Source: Cycas panzhihuaensis (Eukaryota; Cycadophyta). From it: a DNA stretch of 64,000 nt. Numbering within the stretch: the first letter of the stretch is position 1; each line of letters starts with the position of its first letter. Position numbers and translations under genes: made by a program. The notes under the pieces were generated by a model. It ran no database searches and had not been told where the DNA came from. It saw only the letters and a program-made list of their open reading frames with translations. The stretch is taken from the NCBI GenBank assembly GCA_023213395.1, contig CM041465.1:9858001-9922000 (forward strand), in the 5' to 3' direction. This document shows positions 23,765 through 35,571 of the stretch, in pieces.

Positions 23765-24330
23765 TGTTGAGAATACAAGGTCCCAACCCTTTAACTGCCA
23801 CCAAGATCTATTGCATTCTTACAACTAGTTACATAAATCAAAACTTAAAATTACATGCAAGTTCTAAAATCAGAGATTATATAGTAACAAGAAAATGAAA
23901 ACCAAACATCACATGTGCACCCGATATAATGTGGTAAAACCCTAGCAGTGTGCTAGGGAAACATCCACACAGGAAAGGTATTAATCTTTATTGCTATAGA
24001 ATGGAGAAATAGTACATCATAGTTATAGAGTGCTCTCAGGAACAACAATCAACTGCCACCCTCATCACAGTTACATTGCATTATATTACAACATAATAAG
24101 AAAAGCCCTAAAACGGGCTACATGAGAGGAACATCCATGACCTAAATCTCAACCGTAGAATCTAGGGTATTTGTATCGAACAACCCTAATTCTCTTTACA
24201 TTTTGATAAGGTTTACATGGCTAATTTTTCAGGTTGGGGCTATCGCCCCCGAACCCCCTTCTAGGGGGAGAAACTGCACCGAAAACATACCATAATTTTA
24301 GCCCTATAATTGTTGTCACAATACCCAACA
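23765..24330 (-). repeat. Tork LTR 2 (middle, shortened)
   Basis: 566 bp, TGTTGAGAATAC to ACCCAACA. It lacks about 75 bases of the C/G-rich block found in LTRs 1 and 3; CTAGGGGG lies at the deletion point (24252-24259). It serves as the 5' LTR of unit A and 3' LTR of unit B. Confidence 0.9.
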
Positions 24331-24377
24331 ATCTCCACCTTTACAACAATTATCCGGTACCTTTCTTGGACCATTCA

Positions 24378-27300
24378 TCATCTATTCTGTAAGCTAAGAG
24401 AATTCAAACACCATTTGAACTTCTCTACTGGTATTGGTTTTATGAATATATCAACATAATTTTGATTGGTATGAATCTTCTCAAGTGCCACTCCACCTGC
24501 TTCCACAACCTGTCTAACGAAATGGTACTTAAGAGCAATATGCTTTGTTCTACTGTGATAAGCTGGATTCTTGGTTAAGTAAATGGCACTTTGACTATCA
24601 CAAAATACCTTTACATTTTTCTGTCTCCTTCCAAGCTCAACCAATAGACCCTGTAACCAAATTGCTTCTTTACAAGCATGTGCTATAGCAACATATTCAA
24701 CTTTTGTGGTTGACAGTACAATTGTGCTCTGCAATTTGGACATCCAACTAACTGGACCATTTGTAAGAGTAAAAACATAACCTAAAGTAGACCTTCTTTT
24801 GTCTAAATCTCCTACAAAGTCTGAATCGACATATCCATAAACCTTGTTACCTATACCTCCAAAGGTGATGCAATAGTTACTCGTGCCTCTCAAATACCGA
24901 ATCACCTATTTCACTATAGCCTAATGTTCCTTTCCTGGATTTTCCATAAACCTGTTACCTACACTAACTGCATGTGAAATATCAGGTCTTGTACATACCA
25001 TGGCATACATCAAACTTCCTACTGCACTGGCATAAGGTACACGAGAAATATAAGCCTTTTCTTCTTCACTATTATGACTCAAATTCGAAGTAAGCTTGAA
25101 GTGGGAAGCCAATGGGATACTCATTGGTTTCACATTTACCATACCAAACCTAATTAGCACCTTCTCTACATATTTATACTGTGATAACTATAGCTTACCA
25201 TTTTTCTTATATATGTGTATCTCCATGCCTAAGATTTATTTTGCAGCTCTTAGATCCTTCATATCAAAAGTCCTAGCCAATTGAGCCTTTAGCTTATTGA
25301 TTTCTTTGATGCTTTTGCTTGCAACCAGTATGTCATCAACATATAACACCAAGATAATGAATAAGCCATTGTCCATAAATTTAAAGTAAACACAATGATC
25401 ATACTCATTTCTTTTGAAATTTTGGCTCTCCATGAAGCCATCAAAGTTCTTGTACCACTGCTTGGGTGATTGCTTTAGGCCATACAATGATTTCGTGAGC
25501 CTGCAAACAAGTCTTTTCGTGCCATCGTGTACAAACACTTCTGGTTGATCCATATAGATCTCCTCATCTAAATCTCCATGTAGAAAAGTTATTTTTACAT
25601 CTAACTGCTCCAACTCCAAATTGAGAGAAGCTACCAATGCTAACAAAGACTGAATTAAAACAAGTTTAACAACTGGTGAAAAGATCTCATGAAAGTCAAT
25701 ACCTGCTTTCTGTGCAAAACCTTTAGCCACCAGTCTTGACCTGTATTTATCAACCTTTCCATCAACATCTATTTTCTTTTTGAAAACCCATCTGCAACCA
25801 ATAGTCTTCCTGCCATGTGAAAGTTCTACCAAGTCCCATAAATTATTTTTCTTCAAGGCATCTATCTCTTCCTGCATAGCCCTTATCTACTTCTCTCCAT
25901 GGATATTATCTATTGCTTCCTGATAATATGTGGGCTCAACATCATTAGAAACTAAAGCAATACAAATAGAAGGGTTGTACTTGTTAGGTGGATGAATAAC
26001 TCATGTAGATCTTCTAACTGTTGGCAAAGGAGTGTCCACATACTCCTATGAATCTGCTGCTGATTCATCTTCAGAAAGATCTTCATGATCTTCTAATTCC
26101 ACATATGGCTACATTTCAAACTTAACTTGTTGATGTTCATCTTGCTTCTCCTGTTTCATTTCAACTTCTACACTATTTAATTTTACAAGGGAAGATTCAT
26201 CAAATATGACATCTCTGTTAATGGTGATTTTGTGGGCAGTAGGATCCCACAACCTATATCCCTTCACACCATCCTTATCACCATAACCAACAAAGATATA
26301 TCTCTTAGATTTTGGGTCTAACTTTGAACATTTACTTTTGTCAGTCCAGGCATAAGCATCAGAACCAAAAACTTTTAAATTTAAATAATCACATGGATGT
26401 CCAGTCTATACCTCTTCAAGAATTTTGTAATCTATTGCAAGTGATGGTGACCTATTTACCAAATAGCAAGATGTTTGAACAGCTTCTGTCTATAAGCCAT
26501 GCTCCACTCCTGCATTACTTAGCATGCTTCTTGCTCTTTCTAAGAGTATCCTATTCATAAACTCAATAATGCCATTTTACTGTGAAGTATATCTAGTGGT
26601 CTTGTGTCTTTCGATCCCATCTTCTCTATAATAGTTCTCAAACTCCAAGGAGTTGAACTCACCTCCATTGTCAATTCTTAAATATTTGACTGTCTTACCA
26701 ATATTGTTCTCAACTAAAACCTTGAACTGCTTAAACACACTGAAAACTTCAGATTTCCTTTTCAAAAAATAGATCCATATCTTCCTGGAGTAATCATCTA
26801 TAAATGTGACAAAATACAATGATCCTCCACAAGATATTTTAGGGGTTGGTCCCCATACATATGAATGTATGTAATCCAGAATGCCTTTACTAGTGTGACT
26901 CCCTACTTTAAACCTGAGTCTACACTGTTTTCTAAAAACACAATGTTTACAGAAAGCCAAATCTGAAAGCTGTAAGTTAGGAAGCAACTTAAGGTTTATT
27001 AGCACCTTAAGTCATTTCTCACTCATGTGCCCAAGTCTCTGATGCCATAGTTGAGCAGGATCTTCTGCAGTCTTTGACATTGTAGTTGCTTGGCTGACAT
27101 TTGTACTTCCCACTAAAATATAAAGATTTCCTTTCTTTAAAGCTTTCATAACAACCAAGGCACCCTTTGACACCTTTAGGACTCCTTCATGACCTGTATA
27201 CTTAAAACCACCTGAATCTAATTCACCCAAGGAAATCATATTCCTTTTCAAATCATGTACATGTCTAACCTTAGTTAATGTTCTGACTACCCCATCGAAC

Positions 27301-28304
27301 ATCTTAATTTTGATGCTACCAATGCCCATTGTCTTACAAGAAATTTAGTTTCCCATAAGCACATCACCACCATCAAGAGGTTGGTATGATGAGAACCAAC
27401 TCTTGTGTGGACACATGTGGTGTGAAGCACCTAATTCTAATAACTAGTCATGGTGATAATGAGAAACATTACAAGTGACTAAGACATCATCATCCATACC
27501 TTGATTTGACTCCACCTGATTAGCCTCCTTGGCAGGATCTTCCTTTTTCTGGAACTCTTTCCTGTTCTAAGAATCCTTCTTGAGGTGACCGGTCTTATTA
27601 CAATGCCAACACCCGAGTTTACTCTTTTTGCTCTTTGACTTAGACCTTGATATATCCCTGGAGTTTTGTCCTCTCTCAAACATTCTATCCCTTACTTTCA
27701 TGGCTTCTGGTGTAGAGGTTTCAAGACTAAACATCCTCCGCACTTCTTCCATTAGTAAAGCACTCATAACAGAATCATATTCCAATTCATCTGTAGTGCT
27801 AAAATTAATTGAAGTGATAAGATTATCCCAGGATTTAGGTAATGAGCATAACAGGGTAAGAGTCTTATCCTCATCCTCAATTTTAACATCGATACTAGTC
27901 AATTGACAAATAAGATTATTTAAAATATTTAAATGGTCAGCAATTTTCGTACATTCCTTCATCCGTAATGAGTACAGTTGCCTCTTCAGGTAGATACAAT
28001 TCGTTACTGATTTGGTCATATACAGGCCTTCCAACCAAGTCCATACTCCTGCTGCTGTCTACTCCCCTATGATGTTAAACAAGACTTCATCCGCCAAGCA
28101 TAATCGTATTGTGCTAAGTGCCTTTTTGTCTAAATCATCCCATTCATCATCATCCATCCCTATGGGTTTCTTCAATTTGCCTGCAAGGACTTTGTACAAA
28201 CGCTGCTGTACAAGAATGTCATACGCTTTTAGCTTCCACAACTTGAAGTTGTTCTTGCCATTGAATTTCTCCACCTCAAACTTTGCACCTGCTAGTTTCA
28301 CCAT
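24378..28304 (-). pseudogene. Tork unit B gag-pol polyprotein (broken)
   Basis: From ATG at 28304 (MVKLAGAKFEVEKFNGKNNF) to TGA at 24378. Same domain order as unit A: gag with KRQLYSLRMKE intact where A has a stop, knuckle CWHCNKTGHLKKD followed by TCT for the last Cys, pre-integrase LWHQRLGHM, integrase YLRIDNGGEF, a long open RT (25877-25236) with RWVFKKK, SLYGLKQSPKQWY and LYVDDILVA, and open RNase H (24905-24378) with GYVDSDFVGDLDKRRST, HSRTKHIALKYHFVRQV. The protease catalytic Asp has become Glu (ELGAS) and a stop precedes it. B is less damaged in RT-RNase H than A. Confidence 0.92.
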
Positions 28305-28361
28305 TTGGTATAGAAAAGCCAACACCAAAACCTTCACAAACTCTCTCTAAGAAAAAGAGTG

Positions 28362-28373
28362 GCTCTGATACCA
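28362..28373 (-). promoter_or_regulatory. Unit B primer-binding site
   Basis: The minus strand reads TGGTATCAGAGC, two bases inside LTR 3. Confidence 0.92.
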
Positions 28374-28375
28374 CT

Positions 28376-29017
28376 TGTTGAGAGTACAAGGTCCCAACCC
28401 TTTAACTGCCACCAAGATCTCATTCTTACAACTAGTTATAGAAATCAAAACTTAAAATTACATGTAAGTTCTAAAATCAGAGATTATATAGTAAAAAGAA
28501 AATGAAAACCAAACATCACGTGTGCACCCAATATAATGTGGTAAAACCCTAGCAGTGTGCTAGGGAAACATCCACATAGGAAAGGTATCGATCCTTATTG
28601 CTATAGAATGGATAAATAGTACATCATAGTTACAAAGTACTCTCAGGAACAACAATCAGTCACCGTCCTCAACATAGTTACATTGCACTACATTACAACA
28701 TAATAAGAAAAGCCATAAAACGGGCTACATAAGAGGAACATCTAAGACCTAAATCTCAACCGTAGAATCTAGGCTATTTGTATCAAATGACCCTGATTCT
28801 CTTTACATTTTGATAAGGTTTACATGGCTAATTTTTTAGGTCAGGGGCTATCGCCCCCAAACCCCCTCCTAGTGGGGGGCATTCCACTCCCCCCATAACC
28901 CCCGACCAATGGGGGCTCCCGCCCCCCTTGGAACCCCCCGAGAAAGATTACGGGGGGAAACTGTGCCGAAAACATGCCATAATTTTAGCCCCATAATTGT
29001 TGTCACAATACCCAACA
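28376..29017 (-). repeat. Tork LTR 3
   Basis: 642 bp, TGTTGAGAGTAC to ACCCAACA. Retains the C/G-rich block (28848-28955) with GGGGCTATCGCCCCC and CCCCCC runs. Confidence 0.92.
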
Positions 29018-29022
29018 GAAAG
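29018..29022. repeat. Tork array target-site duplication, right
   Basis: GAAAG, identical to 19087-19091. Confidence 0.88.
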
Positions 29023-29734
29023 AGTAATTAAAACATGTATTTTTCACTCATGGAGGCCGTGGAGGGTGTGTGAGAATTGGGAGACCATTTAATTAATAAA
29101 AGGCATAAAAAAAAAAATATTACAAATTAATCTAACATAGGTGAAAGGGCTAGGTGCACTTATTCTTCAAAGAAATTTAAGAAGAAAATAATAAAAAATA
29201 GATAAAATATGAGAAAATATGAGCCATCGATGGGATTTTAATAGACCTACAAAGAGACTAAGCTTCTAGAAGAGATTTTTCACAAATGGAGAGATGAAAT
29301 CTTAAACCATCTTTAGTGTTGAGAAGAAAATTTAAATATGGATAGAACAAGTAGTCATATGCCAAGATTTTGATTAACAATGGATGAGAAGTAGTTCGTT
29401 GAAGATCAGATAAGATTCTTAATCTAAAACTAAGAAAAAAAATATTAAAAAATATGAAAAACTTATGAAACATTGGTAGATTTACTCCAAAAAATGATGA
29501 TTAGGTTATGTATGACCAAAATCTCTATAAGGATGAGATAGATCACAATCGATGGAGCTCCAGAAGGCTATACAGCAATGGGAGATGCGCTAGCATTAAT
29601 TAAACATATAAAAATAAAATATTTGATAAATTTGATTCAAAATTATATGAATAAACTTAGTATATATCAAATAATATAAAATAGTTATTAAATATGATCG
29701 TAGGAGCGCCAACTTCATAACCTGGAACCTGGGA
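29023..29734 (-). other. C2 leader, second part
   Basis: Continues the C2 leader after the Tork array. AT-rich; the short open frames (29258-29473, 29596-29787) show no family motif. Confidence 0.5.
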
Positions 29735-29746
29735 GCTTTGATACTA
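29735..29746 (-). promoter_or_regulatory. C2 primer-binding site
   Basis: The minus strand reads TAGTATCAAAGC, a decayed TGGTATCAGAGC (two G-to-A changes), two bases inside the 5' LTR. Confidence 0.8.
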
Positions 29747-29748
29747 AA

Positions 29749-30056
29749 TGAAGAGTATAATAGAGATAGAGTAGGACAGTAGAACATAAAACTTCATTCT
29801 ATTTTCAATCCATTTTAATAAAGTTTAACAAATTTTCATTAATAGGTGGTGTTGATGAACACCAGGGATATTAGGCCCTAAAATATATATTCAAGAGGTG
29901 GGTAGGAACCTGCCTTAACCTCCAAATTTAAAATACAATAAAATAATGAATAACTTAAAATGAAATAATCTTACCTTATCCAAATGACAATCAGGAGTAG
30001 CTCACATGGTCCTAAGATATTTGCATATATATATGTAATGAATATTATTCCTAACA
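29749..30056 (-). repeat. C2 5' LTR
   Basis: 308 bp, TGAAGAGTATAATAG to TTCCTAACA, matching 16265-16572 in length and sequence. Carries the palindrome at 29845-29863. Confidence 0.9.
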
Positions 30057-30061
30057 TGAAA

Positions 30062-31459
30062 AAGTTCAAGTATTGATTTTGCTTGAAACTTGGTCTAGTA
30101 AAGAAAAAGACCTATATATTATTTACCTAAAACAAAAGTTTCACAAACACCATAAATGGTAGATAAAGAAGAAATACCATGAACCATATCATGTTGAGTT
30201 AGAAATATAGTTTGTCATAGATTATAAGGCTACAATATATATGCCATAAATAACTAGTGGGACCAAATAGAATAATAAAGGAAGTAAATGATTTAGATTT
30301 TATTGAACATGTTAAGTTTGTTAAATTATAAAAACTTGTCTTATGATTAATGAGTCTAAAGGTAATTGGTTTAAACTTATTAAAGGATTATTTTATAACA
30401 AACTTGTCTTTCTAAAATTCAACCATAAGGTTTTTTGGTAGATTTGATAGATTAATAATAAGTTGGATAATAAAACAAAAATATAAAACATATCATTAAT
30501 AGAACCATTCTTTAGAATAACCTTACTTATTCCTTAAGTTTTTTATTCGGAAACACCACCAAAAGAGATTTTCTCTTCAAAATTTGTACATGGGTGATAA
30601 GTAGGAAGATACACTTAATGTCTCATTATATAATAGGAAACACCAAAATCTAATATCTAGGAAGGTGGTAGTGATGTGGGTGTTGTAAAAATAGAGGTAG
30701 AAGTAGTTAAAGAATCATTGGATCTTGATTATATCCCTTTTAAAGCTTTCCAAACTTCAAATGTCAACTTGTTTCTACATACATCCATAGTGTATTATTT
30801 TTTATAATAATAAGTATAACTAATATTTTAATTATAATGTGGTTGAAGAATATTTTTTATTTGATATATTTGTTTAGGTGTTGGGTATATATTTTAGTTT
30901 TTTAAACATTCTTAGATGTTTAGAATTATTATTATTATTATTTGAAGAAAAACCTCTATATGATTTCTGAGATTTAAAATTATTATTTTGATAATAATTT
31001 TGATTTTTATATTTATTATGTGGTTTAGTATTAGAGAAAAGATCTTTAATTTCTCCCATTTTAACAAGCATGGACTAGTATTCAACCAATTGATTTGTAA
31101 GTTGATTGGAAGAAATAGTAGGGTGTCTATACTATTATCTAATAGTTTTATATGGATTAAAAGATTTTGGAAGTTTATTAATGGTAAGATAAATAAATAT
31201 ATTATGGTCTTTTACATGAGATATAGTTAAGTTTTTATCACTTTTTATAATTATTTTGGTCTAGTTACCTAAATATATATTTATGAGTTAAATATTAGAT
31301 AGAAATTTCTCAACTCTAAAAAAATCTTCACACTTTAAGTCATATATTTTTTGGTCTAGCATAACAAGTTATGTGGTATCAACCTTATCGTAGTTTTATT
31401 TTAGTTTTGACTAGTCAATGACAAGTTCATTTGAATTAGTAAATTACCTATAAATATAT

Positions 31460-31503
<44 letters not shown>

Positions 31504-31900
31504 GATAGGATGATACCTAAGGCTTCATCACAGTTTATCATATAGACAATGTAAGTATTTTATGATCTATCTATAGGTTTTTTAAACTCTCTTGTCACAT
31601 ATCACCATAACTTTTATTTCTTAAGCTAGTTAGATACTTTGACCTTCTAGTTGGAATAATTTAAGCCATTTAAAAAAGGAATTTTAGTTAAGGGGGTCAT
31701 CCTAAGAGTAAAAGTCATTTGGAAAAAAAGAAATGTGTGCATATAAAATAAAGATAACCTAGGATATATCTAAGATCCTATTTAATTATGATAAAACAAA
31801 AAGGTATATAACCAAAAAGGGCTTCTAAATTAATATGATATTTTATTAAATCATAAACATGAAATGTAAAAAATAATTATTATCGTAATAATTATAGTTT
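30062..31900 (-). pseudogene. C1 gag, protease and pre-integrase region (decayed)
   Basis: Minus-strand continuation of C1 on the far side of C2. It begins with the integrase lead-in AKSILELF and, at higher coordinates, contains the gag C-terminus (30874-31071, Asn/Lys-rich) and the gag block near 31200 shared with the copy at 335-538. The zinc knuckle and protease cannot be read with confidence. A GA microsatellite at 31461-31500 has expanded inside gag. Confidence 0.6.
31461..31500. repeat. (GA)n microsatellite
   Basis: About 19 GA units inside C1 gag. The matching place in the other C1-family copy (about 650-665) has TCTAAGGATAAAGAGG, so the expansion is specific to this copy. Confidence 0.9.
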
Positions 31901-32442
31901 TAAATTAGATATTACAAGATTAAATTAATAACGATAATGTAAAGATATAATAATTTTTGAAAATAGACTACAAGTATATAATTTTGAAAAAAGGAAGGGG
32001 GGTGTCCCTTTTAAATATTTTTATGATTATTTATTTTTATAACTATATTTGTAAAAATAAATATTAAAGATATAAATTAAATTTATAAGAATATAATGTA
32101 AATTAAATTTATAAGAATATACCATAAATTATAATCTATTTACAAGTTTAGCATATGAAATATTATTAATAGCTATATTAATACTAAATAATTAAATATA
32201 TCTATTGAAAAGGGGGGTATATTAATTTAATTAATTTAGAAATTTAATGTTTAATCATTAACATGTTAAAATAAATTATTATTATTAAGAAAATATAAAG
32301 AAATTTAATAATTAAAATCATGTACCTACACTTACCTTGCACGTAATCTATTACATTAACTTTGAACAAAAATTGTACTATTAAAATGACTTAGAAAAGA
32401 CTAAAATGACTAGTCAAATTGAAGGTCACTGAGTTAGGATTA
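31900..32442 (-). other. C1 leader, inner part
   Basis: AT-rich leader with the conserved G-run at 31991-32001 (GGAAGGGGGGTGTCCC). Corresponds to 1080-1510 in the first copy. Interrupted at 32442 by the solo Tat LTR. Confidence 0.5.
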
Positions 32443-34994
32443 TGTTTCCCGGCTTCCGGGAATGGATACAGAATCACCGACTCAGGTAAGTGCAGGTATG
32501 TCTCTCGCATTATCATCACTTTCTTTTACTGGATGTTTGCATGTCTGCATGTGTATGACTTTGTGGGCGACCTTGTAGTCGTCCACACTTATTTTAGCCT
32601 ATGACGACTATAGCAGGGGCACACTCCTACCGAGTGTGGCACCCTGGTGACCATATTACTTCCCACATCTGCCCTCCTTGCTCCAGGATCCACTAGGTTT
32701 GTGCCACCTCCACCCGTGTGATGACTCATCATCGTTTGGTCAACTTGCCACCCCACTCGAGCCCTATTTTTGCTCCTTTGGACCCGTTTTGTCGGCTTGT
32801 TTGCTCCCGGGTAGGTGTTTTAGTGTTATGTTAGCCTTTTCTGTCATCTGCCCCTAGCCTAGACTGGTTGGTGGGCCCCAGTTTTGGCTCTAGGTGCGTA
32901 CCACTGGATTTTTCGCGGTACCGCCGGAATATCCATGATCTGCGAAATTCCCAATGCAGACGATCGTCTCAGTTGTTTTTAAAAATCTGCCGTGGCAATT
33001 TCGCATTTATTGCGAAACTGCCACATGGCTCGCGCTTTATTTCTCTTCCAGTTGTGCCCTAATCGCACGCTTTAGGGTTTTGCTTGAGTACTTAAGCCCT
33101 TTTTGGCTCATTTTCAAGGATCTTTTTTGCTCACTTTTGGAATTGCTCTTAAGGAAACACTCTCTGCTCGCTTCTCTCTGTATCTTGCATCAATCGGACT
33201 GCAACCTTCATCGCGCCGGATCTCCTTTGGCGTGGCTGAGACATTCTCCCAGCCCCTCAAACGCCTTGGAGAGGGCTCCTTTGAAGTGGTTTCCAGTCGG
33301 TCTTCACCAGGCGATCCATAAGCGCCCCAAGTGCAGTGTTTCCCGTCACACACCTCCGTAGCAGGGGCCTCAAACTGCTCTACTTTAGATCTGGGCCGAT
33401 TTATCAGTCCCTCTCCTCTGCCCTTTGGCTGAGGCATATCCCTTGCCTCTTCTCTTTAGGTATTCCTTGTTTTTAGGCTTGTTTTCTTGTGATATTCATG
33501 CTTGACTTGTTTGCTCTTACTTGTTGCTTGAGAGTTGGTTGTCCTCCCTTTTTGAAACATTATACCACTCTCCCTGCTCCTCACGCTTTGTCCAAGGCGG
33601 TGTGGAGGGGTTGCATAGGTTTTGGAGAGGAGCTGGGTGGATTAGTACCACCTTCCACGCTCCTAGGCGACTCTTAGCCCCCAAAACCTCCCTCTCGCCC
33701 GTCTTGCCTTGGCTTGCAAACAAGGGTTTGAAGGCCCCCTTTGGTTGCCCAAACCAGCGCTTTCACAAGTTGCAAGACCGATTTGGAACCTTTTGCTCAG
33801 TTTGGGCATCACTCAAGCCCCAACCCGGTTTCTTGCTCTACCTTTCTTCCCCGGGTCACTCGGTTTGCTCCTCATAGCATCCCGGTTCGCCGTGGGTACC
33901 CTTGGGCCTTTCTTTGCCCTTTTTTGCTGCCATTTTCCAGCCCTTACTCTTGACTTTCTCCTCGCTGCCTCGTGGCTCTTGGGGGGAGGTTTGGGCATCA
34001 TCATGGAGGTAGGCCACTCCGAGGCTTACCTGATCGTTTATTTTCACGTTGGTCACTTTCTTTCGGTACTTTCATTGTTGGATTAACACTAACGCATGTA
34101 TATTCAATTTCTCGTTTATGTTGATTAGGCATATATTGTTAGAGTTTTTGTGTTGCATGTTAGTGCTCTTCCTTCGGGAAGAGAAAGAGATAGCTATTGC
34201 TTGCAGGTACTTGGGAAGCGTGGAGTGCATCACCATGCCTAGCTTCCCAGTAAGCACCTTGATCGTTATGTTTTCATGCTACTTCATTTCTTAGTTAGCG
34301 CTTCCTTTCTTTCTTGGCATCGCATTTGATTTTCCGGGGAAGGTAAGGAAGCCCCCTCTTTCGTCTGCCGCAATATCTCACATCCAGTATGTCGCGCGGA
34401 GTGGTTGGGCGCTCCTCGAGAAGGTTACTTCATCTCGCATGCCTTCGCTCCAGGTGCACGTTTCGTTACCCTCCGCTACCCTTTCTTTTCCTTTTATTTC
34501 TTTAGTAGTAATTAGTACACTGAAGGATAAAAGGGGAAAATTGGTTGGGTACTTGTTTGCGATTCGTTTGTCTTGTTTCATGTATCTTTATCATTCGTAG
34601 GAAAGATTGTAGGAGTCCTCCTCTCCCCTACCTTTCCTCCTCTCTCCTTAACCACACGAGTGCCTTGCTTCCTGCATCACTCGTGTACTTGCTAGTGTGT
34701 AGGATTGCTCTTGGCTTTGTCTCCATTAGGGTCTTCTCTTCCCCCGCCACCCAAGGGTGGGAGGGTCCTATTCAGTGTCAACCCGGGTTTGCCCTACGCA
34801 CCTTCACCCCTTATTCGAAGCGGTGAAGGGTCACCCGGTAGTAGCCATACTCCATTGCAGATCCCAAACTCGGCTCCCCAAGACGGCACTCTGCGTGGTA
34901 GTTACCCACCTTTTAAGTCCCACCTTCTATCATTCCACCACTCACTCACCCTTACACCTATCAGTTAGGTAGTTATCCCGTAGCAGTGCGTCCA
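32443..34994 (+). repeat. Solo LTR of the Tat family
   Basis: 2552 bp, TGTTTCCCGGCTTCCGGG to GTGCGTCCA, similar along its length to the LTRs at 35572 and 49548 but more diverged. Flanked by GATTA (32438-32442) and GATTC (34995-34999), a 5-bp duplication with one change. No internal Tat sequence accompanies it, so it arose by recombination between the two LTRs of one insertion. The C1 leader resumes at once on the right (CTTTCAATTCTGAATTTGGA, as at 1540). Its many short open frames are non-coding. The strand is that of the full Tat element. Confidence 0.92.
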
Positions 34995-34999
34995 GATTC

Positions 35000-35566
35000 T
35001 AATACCTCTTTCAATTCTGAATTTGGACTCCAAATTCTTAAGATCTTGTATAAAATGCATGAGTAACTTCTTGATAAATTAAGGGGGCTAAAAATCAAGA
35101 ATTAAGCCTTTTTTATGCTAAGCATGGGTCATATGAGGGGTTTAATATGATCAAGGATTAGGGGGCTATGGACTTTAAAGAAAGATTAATAGAATTTTAA
35201 ACTTTTTGTAAATGCAAAAAGATTAAATTATATTTTATAAATGATTAATATCCATGATTATGCAAAAGGGAAAACTATACATAAAGTAAAATTTACCCTA
35301 AATATTTAGGGTTTTTGAAGATATTTTGTGAGAATTATAGGGCTATGGTGGGTCATTCATGGTATCAATGGTAATGACGTGTATTCATCCTCTGTCAACA
35401 AACTTTGTATAACCAATGGTGCTTCAAATGATTATAATTAGAAGTAGCATATCTTTGTCAATAATAATGGCATATGCACATAGTCTTTCTAAGCTATGAC
35501 AACTAACAAATATTGACAAGTAGTGACAAGGTTCTCATAATCCTCTACATACGTTAATATCTCATG
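35000..35566 (-). other. C1 leader, middle part
   Basis: Matches 1520-1900 of the first C1-family copy (for example GGGTCATATGAGGGGTTTAA near 35107). No coding signal. Confidence 0.6.
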
Positions 35567-35571
35567 ACATG
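35567..35571. repeat. Tat element target-site duplication, left
   Basis: ACATG, repeated at 52141-52145. Confidence 0.92.

Larger units (their letters stand above)
19092..29017 (-). mobile_element. Tandem Copia/Tork array: LTR-pol-LTR-pol-LTR
   Basis: Three LTRs (19092-19726, 23765-24330, 28376-29017) enclose two full-length gag-pol units, A and B, both on the minus strand, each with a primer site next to the LTR on its 5' side. Only the outermost ends have a target duplication (GAAAG). This layout is expected from one integrated element made tandem by unequal recombination through LTRs, or from insertion of an already tandem cDNA. Units A and B differ by roughly 10 percent by eye. The gag resembles Tnt1/Tork-type Copia elements. 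Confidence 0.9.
16265..30056 (-). mobile_element. C2: gag-only Copia-like element hosting a Tork tandem
   Basis: Two 308-bp LTRs (16265-16572 and 29749-30056), primer site 29735-29746 and near-matching target duplications. Without the nested Tork array its internal part is only about 3.2 kb: a gag-like gene directly next to the 3' LTR and a long leader. No protease, integrase, RT or RNase H is present, so it is non-autonomous. Its leader shares two blocks with C1-family leaders (the G-run near 18608 and GGTCATATGGAGG near 18807). Confidence 0.85.

Noticed and set aside
32868-34972. Many overlapping open frames on both strands (up to 135 codons) in the solo LTR, and equivalents in the two Tat LTRs
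   Set aside because: They are not conserved in frame among the three LTR copies and show no domain; G+C-rich LTR sequence has few stops by chance.
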